A stretch of 64,000 nucleotides of DNA. It comes from Faecalicatena contorta (GTDB lineage: Bacteria > Bacillota > Clostridia > Lachnospirales > Lachnospiraceae). The position numbers were made by a program, and so were the translations under genes. The notes beneath the pieces were generated by a model. The model had not been told where the DNA came from. It was given only the letters and a program-made list of their open reading frames with translations, and ran no database searches. This document shows, piece after piece, positions 16,404 to 24,900 of this stretch. Location: contig NZ_JAFBIY010000007.1 of NCBI RefSeq assembly GCF_021531975.1, positions 1 through 64,000 of the forward strand, written 5' to 3'. Each line of letters starts with the position of its first letter. Position 1 is the first letter of the stretch.

Positions 16404-16556
16404 ATGAACGAAAAAGCATATAAGGCGATGAGTTTTGCCGGAACAGCGGGAGTCGTTACAGGTATCGTTATGATCGTAACAGGAGTGGCTGCAGGGATCG
16501 TAGCTATTGTCAGTGGTGTGCGTCTTCTGAGAGATAAAAAGGGACTTACATTTTAA
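16404..16556 (+). CDS. Small single-helix membrane protein of unknown function
   Basis: This 50-residue product has the ribosome site AGGAGG 7 bases before its ATG. A polar start (MNEKAYKAMS) leads into a long hydrophobic, glycine-rich stretch (about 11-40, with GVVTGIVMIVTGVAAG) and a basic end (RLLRDKKGLTF), giving one or two membrane helices with the positive end inside. It begins 14 bases after pyrE and is probably co-transcribed with it and with the VanZ-like gene. Similar mini-proteins are common in Lachnospiraceae, but I do not recognise a named family. Confidence 0.75.
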   Translation: MNEKAYKAMSFAGTAGVVTGIVMIVTGVAAGIVAIVSGVRLLRDKKGLTF

Positions 16557-16581
16557 GCCCTGTACTGAAAGGGATGCTATT

Positions 16582-17055
16582 TTGAATTCAAAACATAAAA
16601 AAAGAATCCGGGCACTGGGTAAAGTCTTATTTATCCTGTATATCGGATTTATCATATATTTTCTTATATTTTCCGACTGGTACGGACGCACGGGAGAGAT
16701 GAGTGAATATCATTATAATCTGGTGTTATTCAAAGAAATAAACAGATTCTGGCAGTACCGTGACCAGGTGGGATTATTTGCGATGTTTACAAATCTCTTT
16801 GGAAACGTGTTGATTTTCATGCCATTTGGTTTCTTTTTGCCAATGGCGAGCAGATACCACAGCCTTTTTTCTACTGTGTTCTGGAGTTTTGGGGTCAGCT
16901 TTTGCGTGGAGACGTTTCAGCTGCTTACAAAGGTAGGATGTTTTGATGTAGATGATCTTTTGTTAAATACAATTGGTGGTATGGCAGGCTATATTGTGTT
17001 TGCTGTGTGTGCGGCAGTAAGGAGAAGACATGATCATAAAAAGAGAAAAAGATAG
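16582..17055 (+). CDS. VanZ family membrane protein
   Basis: This 157-residue protein has four membrane helices in the VanZ arrangement, with the family marks NLFGNVLIFMPFGFFLP and ETFQLLTKVGCFDVDDLLLNTIGG. VanZ-like proteins confer low-level teicoplanin resistance in one case, but most are of unknown function. The start is UUG at 16582 behind GAAAGGGA; no ATG fits the conserved N-terminal helix better. Its last 26 bases overlap the next gene. Confidence 0.88.
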   Translation: MNSKHKKRIRALGKVLFILYIGFIIYFLIFSDWYGRTGEMSEYHYNLVLFKEINRFWQYRDQVGLFAMFTNLFGNVLIFMPFGFFLPMASRYHSLFSTVFWSFGVSFCVETFQLLTKVGCFDVDDLLLNTIGGMAGYIVFAVCAAVRRRHDHKKRKR

Positions 17056-17380
17056 AAGGAAAGAGTTTCTTAAGACGAAATATGGGCAAAAGCCTTTGAA
17101 GCATGCAAAGAAAGGTGTTCAGTCCTGTCTGCTTGGAGGAATTGTCCTGATCCTCCTGTTATTAACACTTATTTCTTCTTTTGTAGCTAAAGGAGAAGTG
17201 GGTATGATAATGGGAGCTGTAGGACTGGGTATTGTCTTTGCTGCTTCAAGAGGGCTGATGCTTGGTATAAAAGGGTTCCGTGAGCGTGATAAGAATTACA
17301 TATCATGTAAGATAGGAACCGTTTTGAACGGCGGTGCTCTTCTTGGCATGGCGTCAATATTTATCAGGGGGCTTTTTTAA
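17030..17380 (+). CDS. DUF6142-like small membrane protein
   Basis: This 116-residue protein has a basic N-terminus (about 1-25), two to three hydrophobic helices (about 30-54, 60-78 and 95-115), and a conserved-looking FRERDKNYISCKIG loop. It matches my recollection of DUF6142 proteins, which lie beside VanZ or aminopeptidase genes in Lachnospiraceae; the function is unknown. It overlaps the VanZ gene by 26 bases behind AAGGAG, and its stop abuts the start of the aminopeptidase gene directly. Confidence 0.7.
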   Translation: MIIKREKDRRKEFLKTKYGQKPLKHAKKGVQSCLLGGIVLILLLLTLISSFVAKGEVGMIMGAVGLGIVFAASRGLMLGIKGFRERDKNYISCKIGTVLNGGALLGMASIFIRGLF

Positions 17381-19429
17381 ATGATAGAAGAACGATATGA
17401 TCTGGCAGCAGACCGGATCCGCGAAATGAAAAATGAACAGACGGTTGGAGAGATTTTTCGGGATTATTTTCAGAAAATGGCGGACTTTGCCATAATGATC
17501 GATGAATTAAAAGAAAGTATATTAAGCGGTGCTTATTACAGGCTTTCCACCTTTGAACTGGAAAAATGGAATGAACGCTTATATCAGGACATCCTTCCGG
17601 AAAATTATGAATCCAGCTATGCGAATCCTGCGTATGCAGTAGAGAAGCTGGGAGAAGCGTATGGGCAGATTCTGAGTTTCCTGTATACAGAGCTTCGGGG
17701 AAGTATTGTTTACGCATTTGAAAAGAGAACAGAGTATCTGGATATTTTGTTCGAACTTCTCATAGAGGTCTATAACCAGTTTGAGGAAGCACAAATGCCG
17801 GATGAAAAGAGTATAAGAGAGACGATCTACTGGTATGCAAGTGACTACTGTGATGTGTTTGTCGCTGACCGTATTCGCGAGCAGGTTGACCCGGAAGAGA
17901 GTTTTGCGGCTGACATTATCTGTAACTGTGATCTGGATGATGAACGTTATCTGTACTTTTTCGGTGAATATATCAGTGATAATGAGAGAAAGACAGCAGC
18001 ACATCTTGCGGCACTTCCGCAGGAGACGATTCAGAGGATGGCCTTCGTGTATACAGAGGGCTATCGAATGGGATTTGTGAATACAGGGAAAGATCTGTCG
18101 CGCAAATCTGTTGTAAATATCCGGTATGTGCTTGGTTTTGAGAGGGTTGTCAGACAGGCAATCCGTAATTTTGAAAAAATGGGACTGAAGCCATCCATTT
18201 ATCGTTCGTCAGTCAGTGCGATTACGAAGAGACAGCATTTGAAGATTGGCTATTATGGCGGAATCGCCAATAAGCAGTATGAATATGACCATAAGGATGA
18301 TCAGGGATTATTCCTTGACAAACAGTTCATTGAGCGTAAGCTGGAGGTCATGAAGACTGCTTTTGAAAAACATAAGGAGCTGGCGGCACAGTTTGCCGGT
18401 CCGGCATGTATGGAGACTTTTGGAGAGGAGCCGTATTCACCTGTTCCGAAGAAAGAGGCAATAAGGCTTACAAAGAAGCAGGAAGAATATGCACTTCAGT
18501 ATGACAGTAAATCCAGTCAGATGACGAACCAGTATATTCGCGGGGACGAGAGAAGCTTTACGATAGTTGCTTACCCGGTGCCGGAAATCGGTGAGAAATA
18601 TGCAGAGATTTTTGATGAGATCATACGTATCAATACGTTGGATGCAAAGACGTATGAACGTGTACAGCAGACGATGATTGATGCACTTGACCAGGGCGAA
18701 TATGTGCATATTCTTGGCGGAAATGGCAATCGCACAGATCTTAAGGTGCAGCTTCATAAACTTCAGAATCCACAGAAAGAGACGATATTTGAAAATTGTG
18801 TTGCGGATGTAAATATTCCGGTCGGAGAGGTCTTTACTTCCCCGGTTCTGGAGGGAACGAACGGCGTTCTCCATGTGAGTAAGGTGTATTTGAATGAATT
18901 GCAGTACCGTGACCTCGAGATTACATTTTCAAATGGTATGATCGCGGATTATAATTGTAGTAATTTTGAGAGAGAATTAGAAAATAAAGAGTATATTCAC
19001 GATAATATCCTTCACAGACATCCTACATTGCCGCTTGGCGAATTTGCAATAGGGACAAATACAACTGCATATGTGGCGGCGAAGAAGTATGGAATCGAAG
19101 AGAAGATGCCGATTCTCATTGCGGAAAAGATGGGACCGCATTTTGCAGTAGGCGATACCTGCTACAGCTGGAGTGAGGATATCAAGGTCTACAACCCTAA
19201 TGGCAAGGAGATCATAGCAAGAGATAATTCGGTTTCCGCACTTAGAAAAGAGGATGTATCCAAAGCATATTTTCACTGTCATACAGATATTACGATTCCT
19301 TATGAGGAACTCAGGAAGATTGTTGTTGTGACAGAAGAGGGGAAAGAAATCCTGATTCTTGAAGATGGAGAATTTGTGCTTCCGGGAACAGAGATTTTAA
19401 ACGAACCGTTGAAAAATGCGCATAAATAA
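17381..19429 (+). CDS. Aminopeptidase, M29-like, with long N-terminal extension
   Basis: This protein has 682 residues, while the M29 aminopeptidases (AmpS/AmpT/PepS) have about 410. The C-terminal part (about 310-680) carries M29 landmarks: GNGNRTDLKVQL, EVFTSPVLEGTNGVL with the metal Glu, LGEFAIGTN, and EKMGPHFAVGDTC where the family has its H-x-A-x-G ligand region. The first 300 residues are helical and acidic and match no family I recognise; they may control access or oligomerisation. The ATG directly follows the previous stop, with AGGGGG 9 bases upstream. It would release N-terminal amino acids from peptides in the cytoplasm. Confidence 0.8.
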   Translation: MIEERYDLAADRIREMKNEQTVGEIFRDYFQKMADFAIMIDELKESILSGAYYRLSTFELEKWNERLYQDILPENYESSYANPAYAVEKLGEAYGQILSFLYTELRGSIVYAFEKRTEYLDILFELLIEVYNQFEEAQMPDEKSIRETIYWYASDYCDVFVADRIREQVDPEESFAADIICNCDLDDERYLYFFGEYISDNERKTAAHLAALPQETIQRMAFVYTEGYRMGFVNTGKDLSRKSVVNIRYVLGFERVVRQAIRNFEKMGLKPSIYRSSVSAITKRQHLKIGYYGGIANKQYEYDHKDDQGLFLDKQFIERKLEVMKTAFEKHKELAAQFAGPACMETFGEEPYSPVPKKEAIRLTKKQEEYALQYDSKSSQMTNQYIRGDERSFTIVAYPVPEIGEKYAEIFDEIIRINTLDAKTYERVQQTMIDALDQGEYVHILGGNGNRTDLKVQLHKLQNPQKETIFENCVADVNIPVGEVFTSPVLEGTNGVLHVSKVYLNELQYRDLEITFSNGMIADYNCSNFERELENKEYIHDNILHRHPTLPLGEFAIGTNTTAYVAAKKYGIEEKMPILIAEKMGPHFAVGDTCYSWSEDIKVYNPNGKEIIARDNSVSALRKEDVSKAYFHCHTDITIPYEELRKIVVVTEEGKEILILEDGEFVLPGTEILNEPLKNAHK

Positions 19430-19475
19430 GGTATCATTTATATGTTAAACTTACAAATACGAAAGGACGATCATT

Positions 19476-19988
19476 ATGCCAAAAGTAGGAATTGTTATGG
19501 GCAGCGACTCAGACCTTAAGGTTATGAGTAAAGCAGCAGACATGCTTAAGGAATTAAACATTGATTATGAGATGAAGATCATTTCAGCACATCGTCAGCC
19601 GGATGAACTGATTACATGGGCACGTGGAGCAGAAGAACGTGGAATGAAGGTTATGATAGCAGGAGCCGGTATGGCGGCAGCACTCCCTGGTATGTGTGCG
19701 GCGTTATTTACCCTTCCGGTAATCGGAGTTCCTCTTTCCGGTAAGAATCTGGATGGAATGGACGCAGTATTTTCTATTATGCAGATGCCGCCGGGAGTTC
19801 CGGTTGCTACTGTGGCAATAGACGGAGCTAAGAATGCGGCAATTCTTGCAGCTAAGATTCTTGCAGCATCTGACGAAGAGCTTTTGAATAAATTAAAAGA
19901 TTACACAAAAGAGATGAAAGAAACTGTGCAGAAAAAAGCTGCAAAACTTGATGAAATCGGTTACGAAGCATATCTGGCACAGAAATAA
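19476..19988 (+). CDS. purE: N5-carboxyaminoimidazole ribonucleotide mutase PurE
   Basis: This 170-residue class I PurE has the GSDSDLKVM phosphate loop and the ISAHRQPDEL motif with the catalytic histidine. It converts N5-CAIR to CAIR in purine synthesis. It opens the cluster purE-purM-purN-purD. GAAAGGACGATC precedes the ATG. No purine riboswitch-like structure is recognisable in the 46 bases before it. Confidence 0.96.
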   Translation: MPKVGIVMGSDSDLKVMSKAADMLKELNIDYEMKIISAHRQPDELITWARGAEERGMKVMIAGAGMAAALPGMCAALFTLPVIGVPLSGKNLDGMDAVFSIMQMPPGVPVATVAIDGAKNAAILAAKILAASDEELLNKLKDYTKEMKETVQKKAAKLDEIGYEAYLAQK

Positions 19989-20015
19989 TAAAAATCTACA
20001 ATAAGGAGATAAGTT

Positions 20016-21041
20016 ATGGATTATAAGAATGCGGGCGTTGATATTGAGGCAGGGTACAAGTCAGTTGAGCTGATGAAGAAACATGTAAAAGAAACAATGA
20101 GACCGGAAGTTCTTGGCGGACTAGGCGGATTTGCCGGTGCGTTTGACTTAAGCGGCATTAAGAATATGGACGAGCCTGTGCTTTTGTCAGGAACTGACGG
20201 ATGTGGAACAAAGGTAAAGCTTGCATTTGTCATGGACAAGCATGATACGATCGGTATTGATGCCGTTGCAATGTGCGTAAATGATATTGCATGCTCCGGT
20301 GGTGAGCCGTTATTCTTCCTGGATTATATCGCATGTGGAAAGAACTATCCGGAGAAAATTGCTACTATCGTAAGCGGTGTCGCAGAGGGCTGTAAGCAGT
20401 CTGAGTGTGCACTCGTAGGCGGTGAGACGGCAGAGCATCCGGGACTTATGCCGGAAGATGAATACGACTTGGCAGGATTTGCGGTAGGTGTTGTTGATAA
20501 GAAAGATATTATCAATGGCGAGAATATTAAGCCGGGTGATGCACTTGTTGCCATGGCATCAAGCGGAGTCCACAGTAATGGATTCTCACTGGTTCGTAAA
20601 GTGTTTGAGATGACAGAAGAGTCTTTAAATACATATTATGATGAGCTTGGAAAGACATTAGGTGAGGCTCTCATCGCCCCTACAAGAATTTATGTGAAAG
20701 CGCTGAAAAACATCAAGAACAGCGGCGTGAAAGTAAAAGGCTGCAGTCATATTACAGGTGGCGGTTTCTATGAGAACATTCCGAGAATGCTCCCGGATGG
20801 AATACGTGCGGTAGTAAAAAAGGACAGTTATGAAGTGCCGGCAATCTTTAAGCTTATGGCTGAGAAAGGCGATATTGCCGAGGAAATGATGTACAATACA
20901 TTTAATATGGGACTTGGCATGGTGCTTGCAGTTGATCCGGCCGATGTAGATAAGACAATGGAAGCAATCAGGGCAGCAGGAGATGTTCCATATGTTGTCG
21001 GTCATGTTGAAGCAGGTGAAAAAGGAGTTACATTATGCTAA
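20016..21041 (+). CDS. purM: Phosphoribosylformylglycinamidine cyclo-ligase PurM (AIR synthetase)
   Basis: This 341-residue enzyme makes AIR from FGAM with ATP. Family motifs include LLSGTDGCGTKVKLA, DAVAMCVNDI, LVGGETAEHPG and the C-terminal HITGGGF. AAGGAG is 8 bases before the ATG. Its stop overlaps the purN start by 7 bases, so the two are translationally coupled. Confidence 0.97.
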   Translation: MDYKNAGVDIEAGYKSVELMKKHVKETMRPEVLGGLGGFAGAFDLSGIKNMDEPVLLSGTDGCGTKVKLAFVMDKHDTIGIDAVAMCVNDIACSGGEPLFFLDYIACGKNYPEKIATIVSGVAEGCKQSECALVGGETAEHPGLMPEDEYDLAGFAVGVVDKKDIINGENIKPGDALVAMASSGVHSNGFSLVRKVFEMTEESLNTYYDELGKTLGEALIAPTRIYVKALKNIKNSGVKVKGCSHITGGGFYENIPRMLPDGIRAVVKKDSYEVPAIFKLMAEKGDIAEEMMYNTFNMGLGMVLAVDPADVDKTMEAIRAAGDVPYVVGHVEAGEKGVTLC

Positions 21042-21661
21042 ATGTAGTTGTTCTCGTATCTGGCGGCGGAACGAATCTGCAGGCAATCATTGATGCGGTA
21101 GAGTCCGGTGCAGTTACGAATGCGAAGGTCACCGGAGTAATCAGTAATAATAAAAATGCGTATGCACTGGAGCGTGCAAAGAATCATGGTATTCAGGGAA
21201 TATGCATATCACCAAAGGAATATGCTTCCAGAGAAGAATTTAATGTAAAGTTTCTGGAGGCAGTGAATGCACTTGAACCGGATCTGATTGTTCTGGCCGG
21301 ATTCCTTGTTGTGATTCCACCGGCAATGATAGAAAAATATAGAAATCGTATTATTAATATTCATCCATCTCTGATTCCGTCTTTCTGCGGAACCGGATTC
21401 TATGGACTTAAGGTTCATGAGGCAGCGCTTGCGCGAGGGGTGAAGGTAGTCGGTGCAACGGTGCATTTTGTAGATGAGGGAACAGACACGGGTCCGATCA
21501 TTTTACAGAAAGCTGTTGAAGTGCAGCAGGGAGACACTCCGGAGGTGCTTCAAAGACGTGTTATGGAGCAGGCGGAGTGGAAGATACTTCCACATGCGAT
21601 TGACCTGATTGCCAATAATAAAGTAAAAGTTGAGGACGGTAAAGTACGTATCCTTGAATAG
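21035..21661 (+). CDS. purN: Phosphoribosylglycinamide formyltransferase PurN
   Basis: This 208-residue enzyme transfers a formyl group from 10-formyl-THF to GAR. GGGTNLQAIID binds phosphate, NIHPSLIPSF holds the catalytic Asn-His, and DEGTDTGPII carries the catalytic Asp. The segment FCGTGFYGLKVHEA replaces the usual FPG-type loop, a variant I associate with clostridial PurN. It starts inside the purM end. Confidence 0.96.
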   Translation: MLNVVVLVSGGGTNLQAIIDAVESGAVTNAKVTGVISNNKNAYALERAKNHGIQGICISPKEYASREEFNVKFLEAVNALEPDLIVLAGFLVVIPPAMIEKYRNRIINIHPSLIPSFCGTGFYGLKVHEAALARGVKVVGATVHFVDEGTDTGPIILQKAVEVQQGDTPEVLQRRVMEQAEWKILPHAIDLIANNKVKVEDGKVRILE

Positions 21662-21693
21662 CGAATGATGAACTGCAGGAAGGAGAAAGCAAA

Positions 21694-22965
21694 ATGAAAG
21701 TATTGATAGTTGGAAGCGGCGGAAGAGAGCATGCAATTGCATATTGTGTTGCCAAAAGTGAGAGAGTAGACAAGATCTACTGTACACCAGGAAATGCCGG
21801 AATCGCAGAATATGCAGAATGTGCTCCGATTGGCGCAATGGAATTTGATAAGATTGTTGCATTTGCAAAGGAAAAAGAAGTGGATCTCGTAATCGTAGGT
21901 ATGGATGATCCGCTGGTAGGTGGTCTTGTCGATGAACTTGAAGCAGCAGGTATCCGTGCATTCGGACCTAGAAAGAATGCAGCAATTCTGGAAGGATCCA
22001 AAGCATTTTCGAAAGATCTGATGAAGAAATACAATATTCCGACTGCAGCATATGAGAACTTTACAGATCCGGATGAAGCGGTGGCATATCTTGAGAAAGC
22101 AAAATTCCCGATCGTGTTGAAGGCAGATGGTCTTGCGCTTGGAAAAGGTGTATTGATCTGTAATACACTGGAAGAAGCAAAAGAAGGCGTGAAGACAATT
22201 ATGTTAGATAAGAAGTTTGGAGATGCCGGAAAAGAAATGGTCATCGAAGAATTCATGACCGGACGCGAAGTGTCTGTACTTTCTTTTGTGGATGGAAATA
22301 CGATTAAGACAATGACTTCTGCACAGGATCACAAGCGTGCAGGAGATGGTGATACAGGTCTTAATACTGGAGGAATGGGAACATTTTCACCGAGTCCGTT
22401 CTATACAAAAGAGGTCGAGGATTTCTGTAATAAATATATCTACCAGGCAACGGTAGATGCTATGAAAGCAGAAGGAAGACCATTTAAGGGAGTTATTTTC
22501 TTCGGCTTAATGCTGACAGAGGAAGGACCAAAGGTTCTGGAATATAATGCACGATTTGGTGACCCGGAGGCGCAGGTTGTACTTCCAAGAATGAAGAACG
22601 ACATTATTGAAGTTGTTGAGGCATGTATCGATGGAACGCTGGATCAGGTTGACCTGCAGTTTGAGGATAATGCAGCAGTTTGCGTTGTGTTGGCGAGTGA
22701 AGGATATCCGGTAAAATATGAAAAGGGACTTCCGATTGAAGGACTGGATGAATTCAAGAAGCATGAAGGGTATTATTGTTTCCATGCCGGAACGAAGTAT
22801 GATGGCGATAAGATCGTAACCAATGGGGGCCGGGTACTTGGTATTACAGCCAAAGGCAAAGATCTGAAAGAAGCAAGGGCAAATGCATATGCGGCGACCG
22901 AGTGGATACAGTTTGATAACAAATATATGAGACATGATATCGGAAAGGCAATTGACGAAGCTTAA
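21694..22965 (+). CDS. purD: Phosphoribosylamine-glycine ligase PurD
   Basis: This 423-residue ATP-grasp enzyme makes GAR from phosphoribosylamine and glycine. It starts with VGSGGREHAIAY, has KADGLALGKGV in the ATP-grasp region, and EYNARFGDPEAQVVLPR near the metal site. GGAGAAAGC precedes the start. It is the last gene of the pur cluster, and a strong terminator begins 5 bases after the stop. Confidence 0.97.
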   Translation: MKVLIVGSGGREHAIAYCVAKSERVDKIYCTPGNAGIAEYAECAPIGAMEFDKIVAFAKEKEVDLVIVGMDDPLVGGLVDELEAAGIRAFGPRKNAAILEGSKAFSKDLMKKYNIPTAAYENFTDPDEAVAYLEKAKFPIVLKADGLALGKGVLICNTLEEAKEGVKTIMLDKKFGDAGKEMVIEEFMTGREVSVLSFVDGNTIKTMTSAQDHKRAGDGDTGLNTGGMGTFSPSPFYTKEVEDFCNKYIYQATVDAMKAEGRPFKGVIFFGLMLTEEGPKVLEYNARFGDPEAQVVLPRMKNDIIEVVEACIDGTLDQVDLQFEDNAAVCVVLASEGYPVKYEKGLPIEGLDEFKKHEGYYCFHAGTKYDGDKIVTNGGRVLGITAKGKDLKEARANAYAATEWIQFDNKYMRHDIGKAIDEA

Positions 22966-22969
22966 AACA

Positions 22970-23010
22970 CACCCCGGGGTATTTTGCAAAATACCCCGGG
23001 GTGAATTTTT
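22970..23010 (+). terminator. Strong perfectly palindromic terminator after purD
   Basis: A 34-base perfect palindrome at 22970-23003 (arms CACCCCGGGGTATTTTG and its complement) is followed by AATTTTT. The 17-bp GC-rich stem closes the pur operon and separates it from the radical SAM gene 26 bases on. Confidence 0.93.
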
Positions 23011-23028
23011 ACGGAGGTGATAAACATT

Positions 23029-23904
23029 ATGGAATATGAAGGTCAGATCTGTCGTGCACCTATGGAGCGTTCCGCATTTATGCTGCCGATTATGGTAGGG
23101 TGCTCTTATAACAGATGTAAATTTTGTACCTTGTTTCGACATTTGAAGTATCGGGTTCTTCCAATCTCACAGGTGGAAGAAGAACTTTTGCGGGTGAAAA
23201 ATGCCGGAGGAAATCCCAGGAAGATTTTTCTTGGCGATGGGAATGCGTTTGGTCTTGGAACAGATCATCTGCTGCAGGTATTGGGATTAATAAAGCAGTA
23301 TTTCCCACAGTGCGAAAATATAAATATGGACGCTACTGTGACAAGTATACTTAAAAAATCGGATGATGAGCTGGTAAGGTTATATGAAAAGGGAGTTCGG
23401 CACCTGTATCTTGGGATTGAGAGCGGACTGGATGATGTACTTGCGTTCATGGAAAAGGATCATAATCAGGAACAGGCATATGAAGCTATTGAGAGGCTTA
23501 AAAAATCCGGGCTTATTTATGATGCCCATATTATGACCGGTGTTGCGGGAAAAGGAAGAGGAAGGGAAAATGCAGAGGCGCTGGCGAAGTTTTTGAATGA
23601 GACAAATCCGGCGCACATTGTAAATTTTTCTATGTTCATACATGAAGAGGCGCCGCTTTATGCGCATGTAGAGGATGGTAGCTTCATTCCTGCAGACGAA
23701 CTGGAGTGCCTGAAGGAAGAGAAACGGCTGATCGAACTTTTAAAAGGAAATGTAGCCGGACAGGAAATACTCTATGACGGGTTCCATGATCTGATAGAAT
23801 TTAGAGTCCGGGGAAATATCCCGAAAGATCAGGAAAAGATGATTACAAAATTAAATAAAGAGATAGAGAAATTTGAAAACAATCTTGACAACTGTATATC
23901 GTAG
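23029..23904 (+). CDS. Radical SAM protein of unknown function
   Basis: This 291-residue protein has an early cysteine triad in CSYNRCKFC (about residue 26), giving C-x4-C-x2-C spacing where the usual form is C-x3-C-x2-C. KIFLGDGNAFG, NMDATVTSILKKSDDEL and LYLGIESG are typical of radical SAM barrel strands with the GGE-like and SAM-contact positions. There is no second cluster-binding Cys-rich tail. The start at 23029 is used because GGAGG (23013-23017) is suitably spaced; the GUG at 23017 would overlap it. Its 3' end contains the promoter of the next PadR gene. The reaction is unknown. Confidence 0.82.
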   Translation: MEYEGQICRAPMERSAFMLPIMVGCSYNRCKFCTLFRHLKYRVLPISQVEEELLRVKNAGGNPRKIFLGDGNAFGLGTDHLLQVLGLIKQYFPQCENINMDATVTSILKKSDDELVRLYEKGVRHLYLGIESGLDDVLAFMEKDHNQEQAYEAIERLKKSGLIYDAHIMTGVAGKGRGRENAEALAKFLNETNPAHIVNFSMFIHEEAPLYAHVEDGSFIPADELECLKEEKRLIELLKGNVAGQEILYDGFHDLIEFRVRGNIPKDQEKMITKLNKEIEKFENNLDNCIS

Positions 23905-23941
23905 TGATATATAATATATAACGAAGTGCGATATATCGCAC
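23885..23941 (+). promoter_or_regulatory. Promoter and palindromic operator for the second padR gene
   Basis: TTGACA (23885-23890) lies in the end of the radical SAM gene, with TATATA (23908, 17-base spacer) or TATAAT (23910, 19-base spacer) as -10. A perfect 16-base palindrome, GTGCGATATATCGCAC, occupies 23926-23941, and a weaker TATATC/GATATA dyad overlies the promoter spacer. Autorepression is inferred. Confidence 0.75.
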
Positions 23942-23957
23942 TGGAATGGAGGCATCT

Positions 23958-24290
23958 ATGGATTCACACATTAAAAAGGTATATGTGCCAATGACAGAGA
24001 CAGGATTTTATATATTAATGTGTCTGAAAGAAGAAGCGCATGGCTACAGTATTGTGCAAAAAGTGGAGGCTCTTACAGAAGGTGCAATAAAGCTCAGTCC
24101 CGGAACAATGTATGGAAGCCTGTCGAAGATGGAAAAGGACGGGTTGATCCGATTTGTTCGTGAAGAGGAAAAGCGAAAGATATATCTCATTACAGAACTT
24201 GGAAAGCAGGTGCTGGATCTGGAAATGAAGAGGATTGAGAGATTATATCGAAATATGATGGAGGTACGTCAGGATGGAGAGCAAAGATAG
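23958..24290 (+). CDS. PadR family transcriptional regulator
   Basis: This 110-residue winged-helix protein has AHGYSIVQKVEALT, then LSPGTMYGSLSKMEKDGLI as recognition helix and wing, and a C-terminal helix for dimerisation. The start at 23958 is preferred because GGAGG sits 5 bases upstream; the in-frame ATG at 23946 overlaps that site. It overlaps the DUF2812 gene by 17 bases. PadR-DUF2812 pairs are frequent in Firmicutes, with the PadR protein thought to control the membrane partner. Confidence 0.93.
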   Translation: MDSHIKKVYVPMTETGFYILMCLKEEAHGYSIVQKVEALTEGAIKLSPGTMYGSLSKMEKDGLIRFVREEEKRKIYLITELGKQVLDLEMKRIERLYRNMMEVRQDGEQR

Positions 24291-24819
24291 AAAAGCAGAA
24301 TTTCGGTATTTTACCATACCAGAGTGGGAAAGAGAGCAGAGATATCTGAGAGAACAGCATAAGAATGGATGGAAATTTACAAAAGTAACAGGACTGGGTC
24401 ATTATCATTTTGAGAAGTGTGAGCCGGAAGATGTCGTGTATCAGTTGGACTATAATCAGGACGGGGTTGCGCATAAAGAAGAGTATGTGCAGATGTTTCG
24501 CGACTGTGGCTGGGAATATATGCAGGATTTCTTCGGGTACAGCTATTTTCGCAAACCTGTTGCCGAAATGGAGGGAGAAGAAGCTATCTTTTGTGACACT
24601 GCTTCCAGAATAGAGATGATGAAGAGAGTATTTAAGGGGAGAATGTTGCCGCTTCTTCTATTATTCTTCCTTGTGCTTATCCCGCAGGCAGTGATACAGA
24701 ACGGCATGGGGAATCATATATTGTCCGGTGCATATATCATTTTACTAGTTGTTTATCTTGTGATGTTTGCATATTTTGGATACCGTTTTTGGGAATACTG
24801 GAGAACAATAAGAGAATAG
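24274..24819 (+). CDS. DUF2812 domain membrane protein
   Basis: This 181-residue protein has an N-terminal soluble DUF2812 domain (about 1-110), with FTIPEWEREQRYLREQH, GWKFTKVTGLGHYHFEKC and GWEYMQDFFGYSYFRKP. Two membrane helices follow (about 125-145 and 150-172). The start is translationally coupled to PadR. Its function is unknown, although the pairing suggests a role in membrane-stress or antibiotic response. Confidence 0.88.
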   Translation: MESKDRKAEFRYFTIPEWEREQRYLREQHKNGWKFTKVTGLGHYHFEKCEPEDVVYQLDYNQDGVAHKEEYVQMFRDCGWEYMQDFFGYSYFRKPVAEMEGEEAIFCDTASRIEMMKRVFKGRMLPLLLLFFLVLIPQAVIQNGMGNHILSGAYIILLVVYLVMFAYFGYRFWEYWRTIRE

Positions 24820-24839
24820 AATACTCTACGTTTCGTAGG

Positions 24840-24868
24840 TTGAGATATTTCTTGTGACAACGTACAAT
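24840..24868 (+). promoter_or_regulatory. Promoter for the XRE-desulfoferrodoxin gene
   Basis: TTGAGA (24840-24845), a 17-base spacer and TACAAT (24863-24868) lie 32 bases before the gene. A small CTACG/CGTAG hairpin just upstream lacks a good T run. Confidence 0.6.
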
Positions 24869-24900
24869 TTACTCATAATCATGAAAGAGAGGTTTATGAT

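Noticed and set aside
19430-19475. Purine riboswitch before purE
   Set aside because: The gap is only 46 bases and shows no aptamer-like stems.
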